This document shows positions 18,620 to 28,942 of a stretch of DNA of 43,368 nt, piece by piece. How positions within the stretch are numbered: the stretch's first letter is position 1; every line of letters begins with the position of its first letter. The position numbers and the translations under genes were made by a program. The notes beneath the pieces were generated by a model that worked only from the letters and a program-made list of their open reading frames with translations, did not search any database and was not told the origin of the DNA. This stretch comes from an uncultured Actinomycetes bacterium (GTDB taxonomy: Bacteria > Actinomycetota > Actinomycetes > Nanopelagicales > Nanopelagicaceae), in NCBI GenBank assembly GCA_903904665.1, contig CAIVDO010000131.1, forward strand, positions 1-43,368. The letters run 5' to 3'.

Positions 18620-19569
18620 TGCGCCATCTACTCTCGATTAGTGATTTAACTGCCCTAGATGCAATCTCAATCTTAGATACTGCTACCGAGTTAGCACGCA
18701 TCAATGAAGGACAAGTAAAGAAACTTCCAACGTTGCGAGGGCGCACAATAGTAAATCTTTTTGCCGAAGACTCTACGCGTACCCGCATCTCTTTTGAAGC
18801 CGCTGCCAAGCGTTTATCTGCCGATGTAATCAATTTCTCTGCAAAGGGATCAAGTGTTAGCAAGGGCGAATCTTTAAAGGATACTGCGCAGACTTTGCAA
18901 GCAATGGGAGCAGATGCTGTTGTCATTCGACACTCTGCATCGGGTGCAGCGCAACGTCTAGCTGATTTGGAGTGGATGTCTGGAAGTGTGATCAATGCCG
19001 GTGATGGTACGCATGAACATCCCAGTCAAGCTCTTCTCGATGCTTTCACAATACGTAAACATTTAGGAAAAGGTGCCAGTGATTTGACTGGTTTACGCAT
19101 TGCAATTGTTGGCGACGTATTGCACTCTAGAGTCGCCCGTTCAAATGTTCTTCTTTTATCCTTACTCGGCGCCGATGTTGTTTTAGTTGCCCCACCAACG
19201 TTACTTCCTGTTGGAGTCGAAAGTTGGCCCGCATCAGTGTCTTATGATTTTGATCAAGTGATACCTAATGTAGATGCGATCATGATGTTGCGTGTCCAAC
19301 AAGAAAGAATGACCGATCTCTTTTTCCCTAATTCCCGTGAATACTCACGATATTTTGGTCTCAATTCAGAGCGCATGTCGCAGATGGCAAAGCATGCAAT
19401 TGTTATGCACCCTGGCCCAATGAATCGTGGATTAGAGATATCAGCCGATGTTGCCGACAGTGCACGATCTGTAATCGTCGAACAGGTAACAAATGGAGTC
19501 AATGTTCGTATGGCAATTTTGTATGTCTTGCTCGCAGGTGGACCACTGGAAGTAGGTACTAATCAATGA
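18619..19569 (+). CDS. pyrB: Aspartate carbamoyltransferase catalytic subunit
   Basis: Makes N-carbamoyl-aspartate from carbamoyl phosphate and aspartate. The 316 residues carry the carbamoyl-phosphate motif [24 protein letters not shown] and [14 protein letters not shown], then the aspartate-binding half with MMLRVQQER and [11 protein letters not shown]. No pyrI regulatory subunit is nearby, as expected outside enterobacteria. ATG 18619 overlaps the pyrR stop and the stop overlaps pyrC (ATGA). Confidence 0.96.
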   Translation: MRHLLSISDLTALDAISILDTATELARINEGQVKKLPTLRGRTIVNLFAEDSTRTRISFEAAAKRLSADVINFSAKGSSVSKGESLKDTAQTLQAMGADAVVIRHSASGAAQRLADLEWMSGSVINAGDGTHEHPSQALLDAFTIRKHLGKGASDLTGLRIAIVGDVLHSRVARSNVLLLSLLGADVVLVAPPTLLPVGVESWPASVSYDFDQVIPNVDAIMMLRVQQERMTDLFFPNSREYSRYFGLNSERMSQMAKHAIVMHPGPMNRGLEISADVADSARSVIVEQVTNGVNVRMAILYVLLAGGPLEVGTNQ

Positions 19570-20873
19570 CATCTCAACGTTATTTACTCAAAGGTGGAAA
19601 AGTTCTTGGTGGCGCCGCAGCTGATATTTTGATAGTAGATGGAGTCATTGAAAATATCGCAGCGTCATTGAGCCATGAATCAGCTCGCACTATCGACATC
19701 TCAGGAAATGTTGTCCTACCTGGGTTAGTTGATCTACACACACATCTGCGCGAACCCGGACGTGAGGATTCTGAGACCGTACTAAGTGCAAGTAGAGCCG
19801 GCGCAAAAGGCGGCTTCACTGCACTATCAGCGATGGCAAACACTTCACCGGTTGCAGACACAGCCGGAGTTGTTGAACAGGTTTATCGCCTTGGTCGCGA
19901 AGCTGGATTACTAGATGTATTTCCTATTGGAGCTGTAACACAGGGGCTTAAAGGCGAACAACTCTCTGAAATTGGCGCAATGGCAGATTCAGTTGCTCGA
20001 GTTCGCGTCTTTAGTGATGATGGGAACTGCGTTTTTGATCCGCTAGTGATGCGTAGAGCTCTGGAATACATTAAGAAATTCGATGGCGTCATAGCCCAAC
20101 ATGCACAGGAGCCACGTTTAACTATTGGTGCGCAGATGAATGAAGGAAGCGTAAGCGCACGACTTGGACTTAAAGGTTGGCCAGCTATTGCAGAGGAAGC
20201 GATTATTGCCCGAGATGTTTTATTGGCAGATCACGTCAAATCTCGTCTTCATATCTGTCATGTGACCACAGCTGGGGGAGTCGAAATCATCCGTTGGGCT
20301 AAAGCTCGCGGAATTGCAGTTACTGCCGAAGTAACGCCTCATCACTTACTTTTGACCGACGATTTGGCTAGTTCGTATGACCCGATATTTAAGGTTAATC
20401 CTCCACTTAGAACGACAAGTGATGTCATGGCTTTGCGTGAAGCTTTGGCCGATGGAACTATCGATATCGTGGCAACAGATCATGCACCACATTCAAGTGA
20501 AACCAAAGATTGCGAATGGCAGGAAGCTTCATTTGGAATGATTGGGCTTGAGACTGCGCTTTCAATTGTCAATAAAACAATGGTTGAGAGCCATTTAATG
20601 GATTGGGCGCAAGTTGCAGATCGACTTTCAACGGCGCCGGCGCAAATTGGTAGATATGAACGCCAGGGCCAAGGAGTAATAGTTGGCGCACCAGCGAATA
20701 TAACTGTGATTAATACAACGCGCAGTTGGATGGTTGATCGCGATTTGGTTCTCTCTAAGAGCCGCAATACTCCTTACCATGGCTATGAATTACCTGGCGT
20801 AGTTACCCATACATTCTTTGATGGCGCAGCAACTCTGATAGATGGAAAAGTTATAGACAAGGTGGCGATGTAG
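19566..20873 (+). CDS. pyrC: Dihydroorotase (class I)
   Basis: Cyclises carbamoyl-aspartate to dihydroorotate. It is a zinc amidohydrolase of 435 residues, the class I length. Metal ligands are in [14 protein letters not shown] (HxH) and in [10 protein letters not shown]; substrate and catalytic residues are in [29 protein letters not shown] forms the C-terminal beta-sandwich of the fold. The start overlaps pyrB by 4 nt. carA begins at the base directly after the stop. Confidence 0.95.
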   Translation: MTSQRYLLKGGKVLGGAAADILIVDGVIENIAASLSHESARTIDISGNVVLPGLVDLHTHLREPGREDSETVLSASRAGAKGGFTALSAMANTSPVADTAGVVEQVYRLGREAGLLDVFPIGAVTQGLKGEQLSEIGAMADSVARVRVFSDDGNCVFDPLVMRRALEYIKKFDGVIAQHAQEPRLTIGAQMNEGSVSARLGLKGWPAIAEEAIIARDVLLADHVKSRLHICHVTTAGGVEIIRWAKARGIAVTAEVTPHHLLLTDDLASSYDPIFKVNPPLRTTSDVMALREALADGTIDIVATDHAPHSSETKDCEWQEASFGMIGLETALSIVNKTMVESHLMDWAQVADRLSTAPAQIGRYERQGQGVIVGAPANITVINTTRSWMVDRDLVLSKSRNTPYHGYELPGVVTHTFFDGAATLIDGKVIDKVAM

Positions 20874-21989
20874 ATGGCAGTTGCTTATCTTGTTCTAGAT
20901 GATGGCAGAATCTTTGAAGGGCGCTCATGGGGAGCCACAGGTCGTACATGTGGTGAAGCTGTATTTCAAACTGGAATGACGGGCTACCAAGAGACTCTGA
21001 CCGACCCTTCATATCATAAGCAGGTAGTTGTGATGACTGCGCCCCATATCGGGAACACTGGGGTTAATACTGCCGATAATGAATCCTCCAAAATTTGGGT
21101 AGCTGGGTATGTTGTACGAAATCCTTCTTCGTTAACTTCAAACTGGCGTGCAGAAAATGATCTGGAATCTGAGTTGATTAAACAAGAGATCATTGGAATT
21201 CAAAGCGTTGATACCAGGGCTATCACACGTCATTTACGTGATCGAGGTTCAATGCGTGTTGGCATATTTTCAGATCTTGAACTTTCGAGAGAGGAGATGG
21301 TCGTAGAAGTACGCAAATCCGCCCAGATGTCTGGTGCTTATCTTGTTGCCGATGTTTCGACTGCCAAAAAATATGTTGTACCTGCTATAGGTAAGAAACG
21401 TTTTGTTGTTGCCGCCCTTGATCTAGGAATTAAAGCAGCCACTCCGCGAATGCTTTCAGAGCGTGGCGTAGAAGTGCATGTCATGCCGTACAACTCAACT
21501 GTGGAAGATATCAACTCAATTAATCCAGATGGCGTATTTCTATCTAATGGACCAGGTGATCCAGCCACAATGACCCAGACGATTGAATTAGTCCGCATGA
21601 TCTTAGCTGCGCAGATTCCAATCTTTGGTATTTGCTTTGGACATCAAATTCTTGGCCGCGCACTAGGTTTTGAAACCTACAAATTGCAGTTCGGACATCG
21701 TGGTATTAACCAACCAGTAATCGATAAGAACACTCAAAAAGTTGAGATCACTGCGCACAACCATGGTTTTGCTGTGAAAGCGCCCACCGATGCACAGTTC
21801 ACAACTGTCTATGGTCCTGGCGAGGTTACACACGTGAGTCTTAATGATGGGGTCGTTGAAGGATTACAACTTCTCGATGCGCCTGCTTTTTCAGTGCAGT
21901 ACCACCCAGAAGCAGCAGCTGGACCACATGATGCGGCATATCTTTTCGATCGCTTCGTTGATTTAATGGCAAAGAAGGTGAACGCTTAA
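20874..21989 (+). CDS. carA: Carbamoyl-phosphate synthase small (glutaminase) subunit
   Basis: Releases ammonia from glutamine and channels it to CarB. The 371 residues comprise an N-terminal CPSase small-chain domain ([14 protein letters not shown] ... [17 protein letters not shown]) and a C-terminal class I amidotransferase. The catalytic Cys254 is in [15 protein letters not shown] and the His/Glu pair in [20 protein letters not shown] about 10 nt upstream may serve as ribosome site. It overlaps carB at TAATG. Confidence 0.96.
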   Translation: MAVAYLVLDDGRIFEGRSWGATGRTCGEAVFQTGMTGYQETLTDPSYHKQVVVMTAPHIGNTGVNTADNESSKIWVAGYVVRNPSSLTSNWRAENDLESELIKQEIIGIQSVDTRAITRHLRDRGSMRVGIFSDLELSREEMVVEVRKSAQMSGAYLVADVSTAKKYVVPAIGKKRFVVAALDLGIKAATPRMLSERGVEVHVMPYNSTVEDINSINPDGVFLSNGPGDPATMTQTIELVRMILAAQIPIFGICFGHQILGRALGFETYKLQFGHRGINQPVIDKNTQKVEITAHNHGFAVKAPTDAQFTTVYGPGEVTHVSLNDGVVEGLQLLDAPAFSVQYHPEAAAGPHDAAYLFDRFVDLMAKKVNA

Positions 21990-24900
21990 TGCCACTAGAT
22001 CCATCCATTAAGAGTGTATTAGTAATTGGTAGCGGACCAATTGTCATTGGCCAAGCCTGCGAATTTGATTACTCTGGAACGCAAGCATGTCGTGTTCTTC
22101 GTGCTGAGGGAATTCGAGTCATCCTTGTGAATTCAAATCCTGCAACGATCATGACCGATCCTGAATTTGCAGATGCAACTTACGTTGAGCCAATTACCCC
22201 TGAAATTATTGAGCGAATCATTGCTCTAGAAAAACCAGATGCCGTCTTAGCTACTTTAGGCGGTCAGACTGCGCTCAATGCCGCTATCGGTTTATATGAA
22301 CGTGGCACTCTTGCTAAATATGGAGTTGCTTTGATTGGCGCCGATGTTGATGCAATCCAGCGTGGTGAAAATCGTGAACTTTTCAGGGCTATCGTAGAAA
22401 AGGTCGGGGGAGAGTCAGCTAAATCTATTATCTGTCACACGATGGATGAAATCTTCACTGCAGTACTGACTTTAAACTATCCAGTAGTTGTACGTCCTTC
22501 ATTTACGATGGGTGGCCTCGGTTCAGGCATTGCATTTAATGAAGAAGAGTTGCGACAGATCGCTGGAGCGGGTCTGCGACACAGTCCAACTTCAGAAGTT
22601 TTGCTAGAGGAATCAATACTGGGCTGGAAAGAGTACGAACTAGAAGTGATGCGCGATCGCAAAGACAACGTTGTGATCGTGTGCAGCATCGAGAATCTAG
22701 ATCCAATGGGAGTACACACAGGCGATTCAATCACCGTCGCCCCTGCAATGACACTCACTGATGTCGAGTATCAAAAACTGCGCGATCTATCGATGGATAT
22801 TATCCGTGAGGTTGGTGTCGATACAGGTGGGTGCAATATTCAATTTGCAGTAAATCCACACAATGGTCGCATCATTGTTATTGAGATGAATCCTCGGGTT
22901 TCGCGCTCATCTGCTTTAGCATCGAAGGCCACTGGATTTCCTATCGCGAAAATCGCTACCAAGCTTGCTATCGGTTACACATTAGATGAAATTCAAAATG
23001 ACATCACGAAAGTAACGCCGGCCTCCTTTGAACCAACTCTTGACTACGTGGTAGTTAAAGTTCCACGTTTTGCCTTTGAAAAGTTTGCCGATGCCGATCC
23101 ACGCTTGACCACCACGATGAAGAGTGTTGGTGAGGCTATGGCCATTGGTCGCTCGTTCTCAGAAGCTCTGATGAAGGCGCTTCGTTCGCTAGAGCGCAAG
23201 GAAGCTATTTTCACATGGCATGAGATTTCTGCACAAGAAAAGGCCAATCTCCTAGTTTCGATGAAGATTCCAACTGAATATCGTTTGCAGCAAGTTCAGA
23301 AAGCTATGTGGGCAGGGGCTTCTATAGAAGAAGTTTTCGAGTCAACAAAGATTGATCCTTGGTACCTACGTCAGATTCAGATAATCAATGAGCAGGCTCT
23401 GGCTATTTCACAGTGGGGTGAACTAACTGGCGAACTTCTTAAAGAGGCTAAGTCCAACGGTTTCTCCGATAGTCAGATCGGCGCACTTCGTGGCTTAACT
23501 GAGGAAGAAATACGTAGAGATCGCCATCACTTAGGAATTCGCCCTGTTTATAAGACAGTTGATACATGCGCAGCTGAGTTTGAAGCCTTCACCCCTTATC
23601 ACTACTCAAGTTATGAGGAAGAGAGTGAAGTTCGCCCGCGTACAACTCCTGCTGTAATTATTCTTGGAAGTGGACCTAACCGTATTGGCCAAGGTATTGA
23701 GTTTGACTACTCATGTGTGCATGCTTCATTTGTTTTGCGTGAAGCAGGTTTTGAAACGATCATGATCAACTGCAATCCTGAAACAGTTTCTACTGACTAC
23801 GACACCAGTAATAGATTGTATTTTGAGCCTTTAACTTTAGAAGATGTCATCGAAGTTGTTCACGCTGAAACTCAAGCTGGACCTGTTCTTGGAGTTATTA
23901 CCCAACTTGGCGGACAAACTCCTTTAGGTCTTGCGGCAGGTTTAAAGCAGGCCGGCATAACTATTTTGGGTACTAGTCCTGATGCAATCAATTTGGCTGA
24001 AGAGCGCGGAGCTTTCGGCGACATGCTTGCACAGCAAAAACTCACGGCTCCAGAGTTTGGAATGGCCTCATCACAGTTAGAGGCAATCACAATTGCCAGA
24101 CGAATCGGTTATCCCGTATTGGTCCGTCCATCCTTTGTTCTTGGTGGACGGGGTATGGAGATTGTTTATGACGACAACTCATTAGCCGGCTTCATCACAC
24201 GCGCAACTGATATCACGCCAGATCATCCGGTGTTAGTAGATAGATTTTTAGATAGCGCTATCGAGATTGATGTTGATGCCCTCTTTGATGGTGAAGAACT
24301 CTTTCTTGGCGGCGTAATGGAACATATCGAAGAGGCTGGTATTCACAGTGGTGATAGCGCATGTGTTCTGCCATCTATGACTGTGACACCCGATCAATTA
24401 CTTGAAATACGCCAAGCAACAGAGAAGATTGCCCGCGGGGTAGGCGTAAGAGGACTCATCAATATTCAATTTGCGATAGCTGATAGCAAACTCTATGTAC
24501 TCGAAGCTAATCCGCGTGCTTCACGAACTGTTCCATTTGTTAGTAAGGCCACAGGTGTCCCACTAGCTAAAGCTGCCGCTCGAATATCTGTTGGGGCAAC
24601 AATTGCCCAACTTCGCCAGGAGCAGCTTTTACCAACAACTGGAGATGGCCTAGCCAAGGCCATATCTGTCAAAGAGGCCGTACTGCCATGGAATCGTTTC
24701 CGCAGAAGTGATGGGCGAGGTGTAGATGCAGTCCTTGGTCCAGAGATGCGCTCAACTGGTGAGGTTATGGGAATTTCGCCCTCCTTTGGTGAGAGCTATG
24801 CCAAGAGCCAAATCGCAGCTTTTGGTCCATTGCCAAAATCAGGAACTGTTTTCATCTCACTTGCCGATAAAGATAAAGATTCAGGTATTGACGCCGCCCT

Positions 24901-25249
24901 TGGACTTCAACACTGTGGCTTTAGAATCTTAGCCACGGAGGGAACAGGGGCGTTTTTAAATAGCCATGGCGTAACGTGCGTGATTGTGCGTAAGAACTCT
25001 GAGGGTACTGGTCCGATGGGCGAGCCAACTATCGTTGAGATTATTAACTCCGGTGATATTGATCTAGTAATCAATACACCTGTGGGCCGTGGAACGCGTC
25101 AAGATGGTTGGTTGATTCGTACCGCTGCAGTGCAACGTTCTATCCCAATTATTACAACAACTGCTGGCTTTGATGCCGCAGTTGAAGGTATTCGTTTTTT
25201 GCAGAGCAATGAGCTTTCCATTAAATCTCTTCAAAAGTGGTTGGTTTAG
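21989..25249 (+). CDS. carB: Carbamoyl-phosphate synthase large subunit
   Basis: Makes carbamoyl phosphate from bicarbonate, ammonia and two ATP for pyrimidine and arginine synthesis. The 1086 residues show the internal duplication of the family. The N-terminal half starts [21 protein letters not shown] with ATP-grasp [14 protein letters not shown]. The C-terminal half repeats as [18 protein letters not shown] with [18 protein letters not shown]. About the last 150 residues are the MGS-like allosteric domain ([11 protein letters not shown] onwards, [12 protein letters not shown]), where UMP and effectors bind in homologues. ATG 21989 overlaps the carA stop. Confidence 0.97.
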   Translation: MPLDPSIKSVLVIGSGPIVIGQACEFDYSGTQACRVLRAEGIRVILVNSNPATIMTDPEFADATYVEPITPEIIERIIALEKPDAVLATLGGQTALNAAIGLYERGTLAKYGVALIGADVDAIQRGENRELFRAIVEKVGGESAKSIICHTMDEIFTAVLTLNYPVVVRPSFTMGGLGSGIAFNEEELRQIAGAGLRHSPTSEVLLEESILGWKEYELEVMRDRKDNVVIVCSIENLDPMGVHTGDSITVAPAMTLTDVEYQKLRDLSMDIIREVGVDTGGCNIQFAVNPHNGRIIVIEMNPRVSRSSALASKATGFPIAKIATKLAIGYTLDEIQNDITKVTPASFEPTLDYVVVKVPRFAFEKFADADPRLTTTMKSVGEAMAIGRSFSEALMKALRSLERKEAIFTWHEISAQEKANLLVSMKIPTEYRLQQVQKAMWAGASIEEVFESTKIDPWYLRQIQIINEQALAISQWGELTGELLKEAKSNGFSDSQIGALRGLTEEEIRRDRHHLGIRPVYKTVDTCAAEFEAFTPYHYSSYEEESEVRPRTTPAVIILGSGPNRIGQGIEFDYSCVHASFVLREAGFETIMINCNPETVSTDYDTSNRLYFEPLTLEDVIEVVHAETQAGPVLGVITQLGGQTPLGLAAGLKQAGITILGTSPDAINLAEERGAFGDMLAQQKLTAPEFGMASSQLEAITIARRIGYPVLVRPSFVLGGRGMEIVYDDNSLAGFITRATDITPDHPVLVDRFLDSAIEIDVDALFDGEELFLGGVMEHIEEAGIHSGDSACVLPSMTVTPDQLLEIRQATEKIARGVGVRGLINIQFAIADSKLYVLEANPRASRTVPFVSKATGVPLAKAAARISVGATIAQLRQEQLLPTTGDGLAKAISVKEAVLPWNRFRRSDGRGVDAVLGPEMRSTGEVMGISPSFGESYAKSQIAAFGPLPKSGTVFISLADKDKDSGIDAALGLQHCGFRILATEGTGAFLNSHGVTCVIVRKNSEGTGPMGEPTIVEIINSGDIDLVINTPVGRGTRQDGWLIRTAAVQRSIPIITTTAGFDAAVEGIRFLQSNELSIKSLQKWLV

Positions 25250-25251
25250 TA

Positions 25252-26088
25252 ATGGCCACGCTTAATAAAAATGCCGCACAAGTGCGAGCTCCAATTGTTA
25301 GCAATAAGCGCGTTGGGCAATATCACCAATTGATTATTAACATTGGCGAACTAGCTGGTGTGTGTAAGCCAGGAAATTTTGTGGCAATTAATGTGGGCGG
25401 CGAGAATTCGCGCATGGTGCTGCGAAGAGCCTTTGCGATTTCACGTGTCTCGACCAATTCAATTTCTGGCGGCACTATGGAGTTAATTGTCGCTCCACAT
25501 GGCCAAGGTAGTAGGTGGTTATGTTCACAAGGTGAGGGTGCAATGCTCGACATCGTTGTTCCACTAGGAAGTGCTTTTGGGATCCCAACCGAAGCGGTGC
25601 AAGTACTACTTGTAGGTGGAGGATATGGATCGGCTCCACTATTTGGGCTAGCTGAAGTGTTGAACGCTAAAGGCTGTCGCGTGGATATGTTGTTGGGAGC
25701 CAGTACCGCCTCCAAAATATATGCACCCATGGAGGGTAAACGATCAGTTAACTCACTACGCATATACACCGAAGATGGATCAATGGGCCAAAGTGGGCGA
25801 GTCACTGAACCCATTCGCGCATTGATTGAAGATCTCAATATCGCTGTTATTTATTCTTGCGGGCCTATGGCGATGCTCTCTGCTATCGATGAGATTACCC
25901 GAGGCACACATGTAGTACATCAATGCGCAGTTGAAGAGTCGATGGCTTGTGGAATTGGTATCTGCATGACTTGCGTCTTACCTGTTGCAGATGAAGCAGG
26001 TAATGTTTCGATGGTGCGCTCGTGTATTGATGGGCCAGTTATGGATGGTTCCTTTGTGCAGTGGGATAAAGTCGGTAAAACGCTATGA
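25252..26088 (+). CDS. pyrK: Dihydroorotate dehydrogenase B, electron-transfer subunit
   Basis: FAD and 2Fe-2S subunit that passes electrons from PyrD to NAD+. The 278 residues from ATG 25252 have a ferredoxin-reductase-like fold. The flavin motif is MVLRRAFAISRV, the nucleotide site LLVGGGYGSAPLFGLAE, and the C-terminal cluster ACGIGICMTC with a fourth Cys in MVRSCIDGPV gives the C-x4-C-x2-C-xn-C pattern of PyrK. An upstream in-frame ATG at 25237 lies within carB and is less likely. The stop overlaps pyrD (ATGA). Its presence means the DHODH is class 1B and NAD-linked. Confidence 0.93.
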   Translation: MATLNKNAAQVRAPIVSNKRVGQYHQLIINIGELAGVCKPGNFVAINVGGENSRMVLRRAFAISRVSTNSISGGTMELIVAPHGQGSRWLCSQGEGAMLDIVVPLGSAFGIPTEAVQVLLVGGGYGSAPLFGLAEVLNAKGCRVDMLLGASTASKIYAPMEGKRSVNSLRIYTEDGSMGQSGRVTEPIRALIEDLNIAVIYSCGPMAMLSAIDEITRGTHVVHQCAVEESMACGIGICMTCVLPVADEAGNVSMVRSCIDGPVMDGSFVQWDKVGKTL

Positions 26089-27023
26089 GCGCTTTGGATT
26101 TTTCAACAACACTGGGCAATGCCTGGTTTCCGGCACCGACTTTCACCGCGAGTGGGTGTGCAAGTTCTGGACGTGAATTGGCTCAATTCTTTGATCTTCG
26201 CACTATGGGCGGTGTTGTCACAAAGTCGGTGATGATGAAGGCGCGTACGGGTCGACCAACACCACGTATGGCTGAAACTGCAAGTGGAATGCTCAACTCC
26301 ATTGGTTTGCAAGGCCCGGGTATTGATGCCTTTCTAGCCAAAGATGTTCCATATTTAATTGAACAAAAAGCACGGATAGTCGTATCTATTGCAGGTGAGA
26401 CTGTTGAGGAGTACTCAACTCTTGCTCGCAAACTTCGATCTGTCTCTGGAATAAGTGCCCTTGAAGTAAATATCTCTTGTCCTAATGTAGAAAATCGCGG
26501 TTTAGTTTTCGCTTGTGATCCTGAAGCATCTCGGCGAGTAATTGACGGCGTGCGTCGTACCATCGGTGGTGAATTACCAATAATTGCAAAACTCTCACCT
26601 GATGTGACAGATCTTGTATCTATTGCCCGAGGTGTTGTTGAGGCCGGAGCCGATGGACTTGCTTTGATTAATACCGTTCTAGGTATGGTGATTAATCTAG
26701 ATACCATGCGACCTCATTTAGGTGGCAAAACCGGTGGACTATCTGGCCCTGCGATAAAGCCAATCGCTGTGCGTGCCGTTTACCAAGTCCATGCTGCCAT
26801 GCCGCAGGTTCCAATTCTTGGAATGGGTGGAATATCTAACGGACGCGATGCACTTGAAATGATCGCAGCTGGCGCAAGTGGAATTTCTGTTGGAACAGCA
26901 AGTTTTGGAAATCCAACTGCAATCATGTCGATTCAAAATGAGTTGAAAGATTTATTGATCGAAAAGGGTTTCACTTCACTTCGCCAAGCAATTGGCTATG
27001 CACACAGACCAGAGAGTGAGTAG
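26085..27023 (+). CDS. pyrD: Dihydroorotate dehydrogenase, class 1B catalytic subunit
   Basis: Oxidises dihydroorotate to orotate with FMN in the cytosol. The 312-residue TIM barrel lacks the N-terminal membrane helices of class 2 enzymes. The catalytic base is Cys132 in VNISCPNVENRG; class 2 enzymes have Ser there. KARTGRPTPRMAET, LINTVLGMVI and ILGMGGISNGRDALEMIAAGA are family motifs. The gene overlaps pyrK by 4 nt, as expected for subunits of one heterotetramer. Streptomyces and mycobacteria use the class 2 enzyme, so this is a departure from the usual actinobacterial set. Confidence 0.94.
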   Translation: MSALDFSTTLGNAWFPAPTFTASGCASSGRELAQFFDLRTMGGVVTKSVMMKARTGRPTPRMAETASGMLNSIGLQGPGIDAFLAKDVPYLIEQKARIVVSIAGETVEEYSTLARKLRSVSGISALEVNISCPNVENRGLVFACDPEASRRVIDGVRRTIGGELPIIAKLSPDVTDLVSIARGVVEAGADGLALINTVLGMVINLDTMRPHLGGKTGGLSGPAIKPIAVRAVYQVHAAMPQVPILGMGGISNGRDALEMIAAGASGISVGTASFGNPTAIMSIQNELKDLLIEKGFTSLRQAIGYAHRPESE

Positions 27024-27026
27024 TCC

Positions 27027-27734
27027 ATGGATAAAGCTGCTCCTATTGTTCTTGCTGTAGATACTAATGATTTAGAGATTGCTAAAGCATGGGTGAGCGC
27101 AACCGATGGCGTTATCTCTGTTGTGAAATTAGGTCTTGAGTTCTATTTGAACTTTGGAAATGATGGTATTAAGGCGATTGCAGATAGCGCTTCAACAGAG
27201 ATTTTCTTAGATCTTAAATTGCATGACATTCCACATACAGTCGCTGGCGCAGCAAGAGCAGTCTCTTACTTGCGACCAAAATATCTCACCGTTCATGCCT
27301 CAGGTGGCAGCGCCATGGTGAGGGCAGCAGTGGATGCAATGCCCTCTACCCAGATAACTGGTGTCACAGTCTTGACTTCATTGTCAGAAAAGGATGTTGA
27401 TGCGATCGGATTTAGATCTCATGCTTTGGATTCAGCAGTTGGATTGGCAAAGATTGCAATCTCTGGGGGAGCGCGTGCAATTGTTTGTTCCCCACTTGAA
27501 ATTTTAGCGATACGAGAAGTTATTGGGGATGAAGTAACGATCATTACACCGGGAGTTCGTCCTAGCGACTCGCCATCAGGAGATGATCAAGCCAGAACTA
27601 TGACGCCTCGCGAGGCAATTGATAGAGGCGCCAATTTAGTTGTAATTGGACGTCCCATAACCCAATCTTTCGTCAATGGGGCCCAAGCAATGCGTGAGCG
27701 GGCCATTGAGATAGCTGGGCACATTCTCAACTAG
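27027..27734 (+). CDS. pyrF: Orotidine 5'-phosphate decarboxylase, type 1
   Basis: Final step to UMP. The 235-residue protein carries the type 1 active-site motif with Asp62, Lys64 and Asp67 (FLDLKLHDIPHTV), and the phosphate loop TPGVRPSDSP with VIGRPI near the C-terminus. High-GC actinobacteria such as Mycobacterium and Streptomyces usually carry the longer type 2 enzyme, so this form is unusual in the otherwise actinobacterial gene order. It starts 3 nt after pyrD. pyrE, the missing step, is not in this window. Confidence 0.94.
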   Translation: MDKAAPIVLAVDTNDLEIAKAWVSATDGVISVVKLGLEFYLNFGNDGIKAIADSASTEIFLDLKLHDIPHTVAGAARAVSYLRPKYLTVHASGGSAMVRAAVDAMPSTQITGVTVLTSLSEKDVDAIGFRSHALDSAVGLAKIAISGGARAIVCSPLEILAIREVIGDEVTIITPGVRPSDSPSGDDQARTMTPREAIDRGANLVVIGRPITQSFVNGAQAMRERAIEIAGHILN

Positions 27735-27747
27735 CAACATATGCGGC

Positions 27748-27759
27748 TAGATTTAGCAC
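27748..27759 (+). promoter_or_regulatory. Leaderless-type -10 box for the mIHF-Gmk gene
   Basis: TAGATT (27748-27753), 6 nt, then ATG 27760. No Shine-Dalgarno. TTCTCA at 27724-27729, 18 nt upstream of the box, is a weak -35 candidate. It separates the following block from the PyrR-controlled operon. Confidence 0.45.
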
Positions 27760-28632
27760 ATGGGTGCACCTCCGCAATTAACTCCAGAGCAACGTAGCGC
27801 CGCCCTTGCCAAAGCAGCCCAATCCCGCAAACGAAGAGCAGAGATTAAATCGAGAATTAAAAGCGGCGATTTTTCTATCGATGCAGTTTTGGAGCTATCA
27901 AACTCCGACGAAGCGATTGCAAAGATGCGCGTGCGAGAGTTATTAGAGGCGCTTTCAGGGGTTGGAAAAATCAGAGCGCAGGCCCTCATGGAGAGGTTAA
28001 ATATCTCTGCAACACGTAGAATTGGCGGTCTTGGCCGACATCAAATTAAGGAACTGCGTAACGAATTTATGAAGACAACGCATGCCATTCGACCTGGCAA
28101 ATTAATAGTTTTGTCCGGTCCCGGTGGAGTTGGAAAAAGCACAGTGGCTGCCCTTCTTCGCAAGTCGGGAGATTTCTGGGTCAGTGTCTCAGCAACTACA
28201 AGGGCACCACGTGCAAATGAACTCAATGGCATTGATTACTTCTTTATCTCTGTCGATGAATTTGAGCGAAGAGTGAAAGCCGATGAGTTTCTAGAGTGGG
28301 CACAGTTTGCAGGCAACCGTTATGGCACTCCCAGTATGGAAGTTGAGGATGCATTACTTCGTGGTGAAAATGTCTTACTTGAAATTGAGATTGATGGTGC
28401 TAAGCAAGTCAAAGCCCATCTTCCTCAAGCGATTTTGGTTTTCTTAGAGCCACCATCATGGGAGGAGTTAGTAGCCCGGCTGGAAGGACGCGGGACCGAT
28501 GATCCAGAGCGCAGGGCTCATCGCTTGCAACTGGCCCAAGAAGAGCTTGCCGCAGCCTCATTTTTCGACCATGTCATCGTTAATGACTCGGTCGAGCGAG
28601 TTGTTTCTCAACTGGTATCATTTGCCTCTTGA
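27760..28632 (+). CDS. gmk: Fusion of actinobacterial IHF-like protein (mIHF) and guanylate kinase
   Basis: One uninterrupted frame of 290 residues. Residues 1-103 match mIHF/s[17 protein letters not shown] at the start, then [17 protein letters not shown] (the helix-two-turn-helix DNA-binding part) and [18 protein letters not shown]. Residues about 112-290 are guanylate kinase, with P-loop GPGGVGKST (120-128), [17 protein letters not shown] (GMP-binding and lid) and DHVIVNDS. Gmk makes GDP from GMP. In most actinobacteria mihF and gmk are adjacent but separate genes. Met104 (ATG 28069) could be an internal start giving free Gmk, but I see no good ribosome site before it. The P-loop has Gly where most Gmk have Ser (GPSGVGKST). 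Confidence 0.92.
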   Translation: MGAPPQLTPEQRSAALAKAAQSRKRRAEIKSRIKSGDFSIDAVLELSNSDEAIAKMRVRELLEALSGVGKIRAQALMERLNISATRRIGGLGRHQIKELRNEFMKTTHAIRPGKLIVLSGPGGVGKSTVAALLRKSGDFWVSVSATTRAPRANELNGIDYFFISVDEFERRVKADEFLEWAQFAGNRYGTPSMEVEDALLRGENVLLEIEIDGAKQVKAHLPQAILVFLEPPSWEELVARLEGRGTDDPERRAHRLQLAQEELAAASFFDHVIVNDSVERVVSQLVSFAS

Positions 28633-28682
28633 GTCCGCATACGGATTCTAAAAGCCACACTAGATCGAAGCGGGGTATAAAC

Positions 28683-28931
28683 ATGGATGGCATCACAAAT
28701 CCACCGATTGATGAACTTTTAGATAAGGCCGGCTCTAAGTACAGCCTTGTTTTGTATGCAGCCAAGCGTGCTCGTCAGATCAATGCATATTATTCACAAC
28801 TAGGTGAAGGTCTCCTTGAATACGTAGGACCACTAGTTGAAACACATGTTCATGAGAAGCCACTATCTATCGCACTTCGCGAGATTAATGACGGCCTGCT
28901 CACGATTGAAAATCTAGAACCAACCGCTTAA
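28683..28931 (+). CDS. rpoZ: RNA polymerase omega subunit
   Basis: Small subunit that helps fold and assemble the beta' subunit. The 82 residues from ATG 28683 begin [20 protein letters not shown] and contain [19 protein letters not shown], the core omega motif, with [12 protein letters not shown] near the end. The frame remains open upstream to 28629, but AGCGGGG lies about 7 nt before this ATG and family homology starts here. It sits between gmk and coaBC as in other actinobacteria. The 50-nt spacer before it shows nothing else. Confidence 0.93.
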   Translation: MDGITNPPIDELLDKAGSKYSLVLYAAKRARQINAYYSQLGEGLLEYVGPLVETHVHEKPLSIALREINDGLLTIENLEPTA

Positions 28932-28942
28932 ATCCTATTTAC

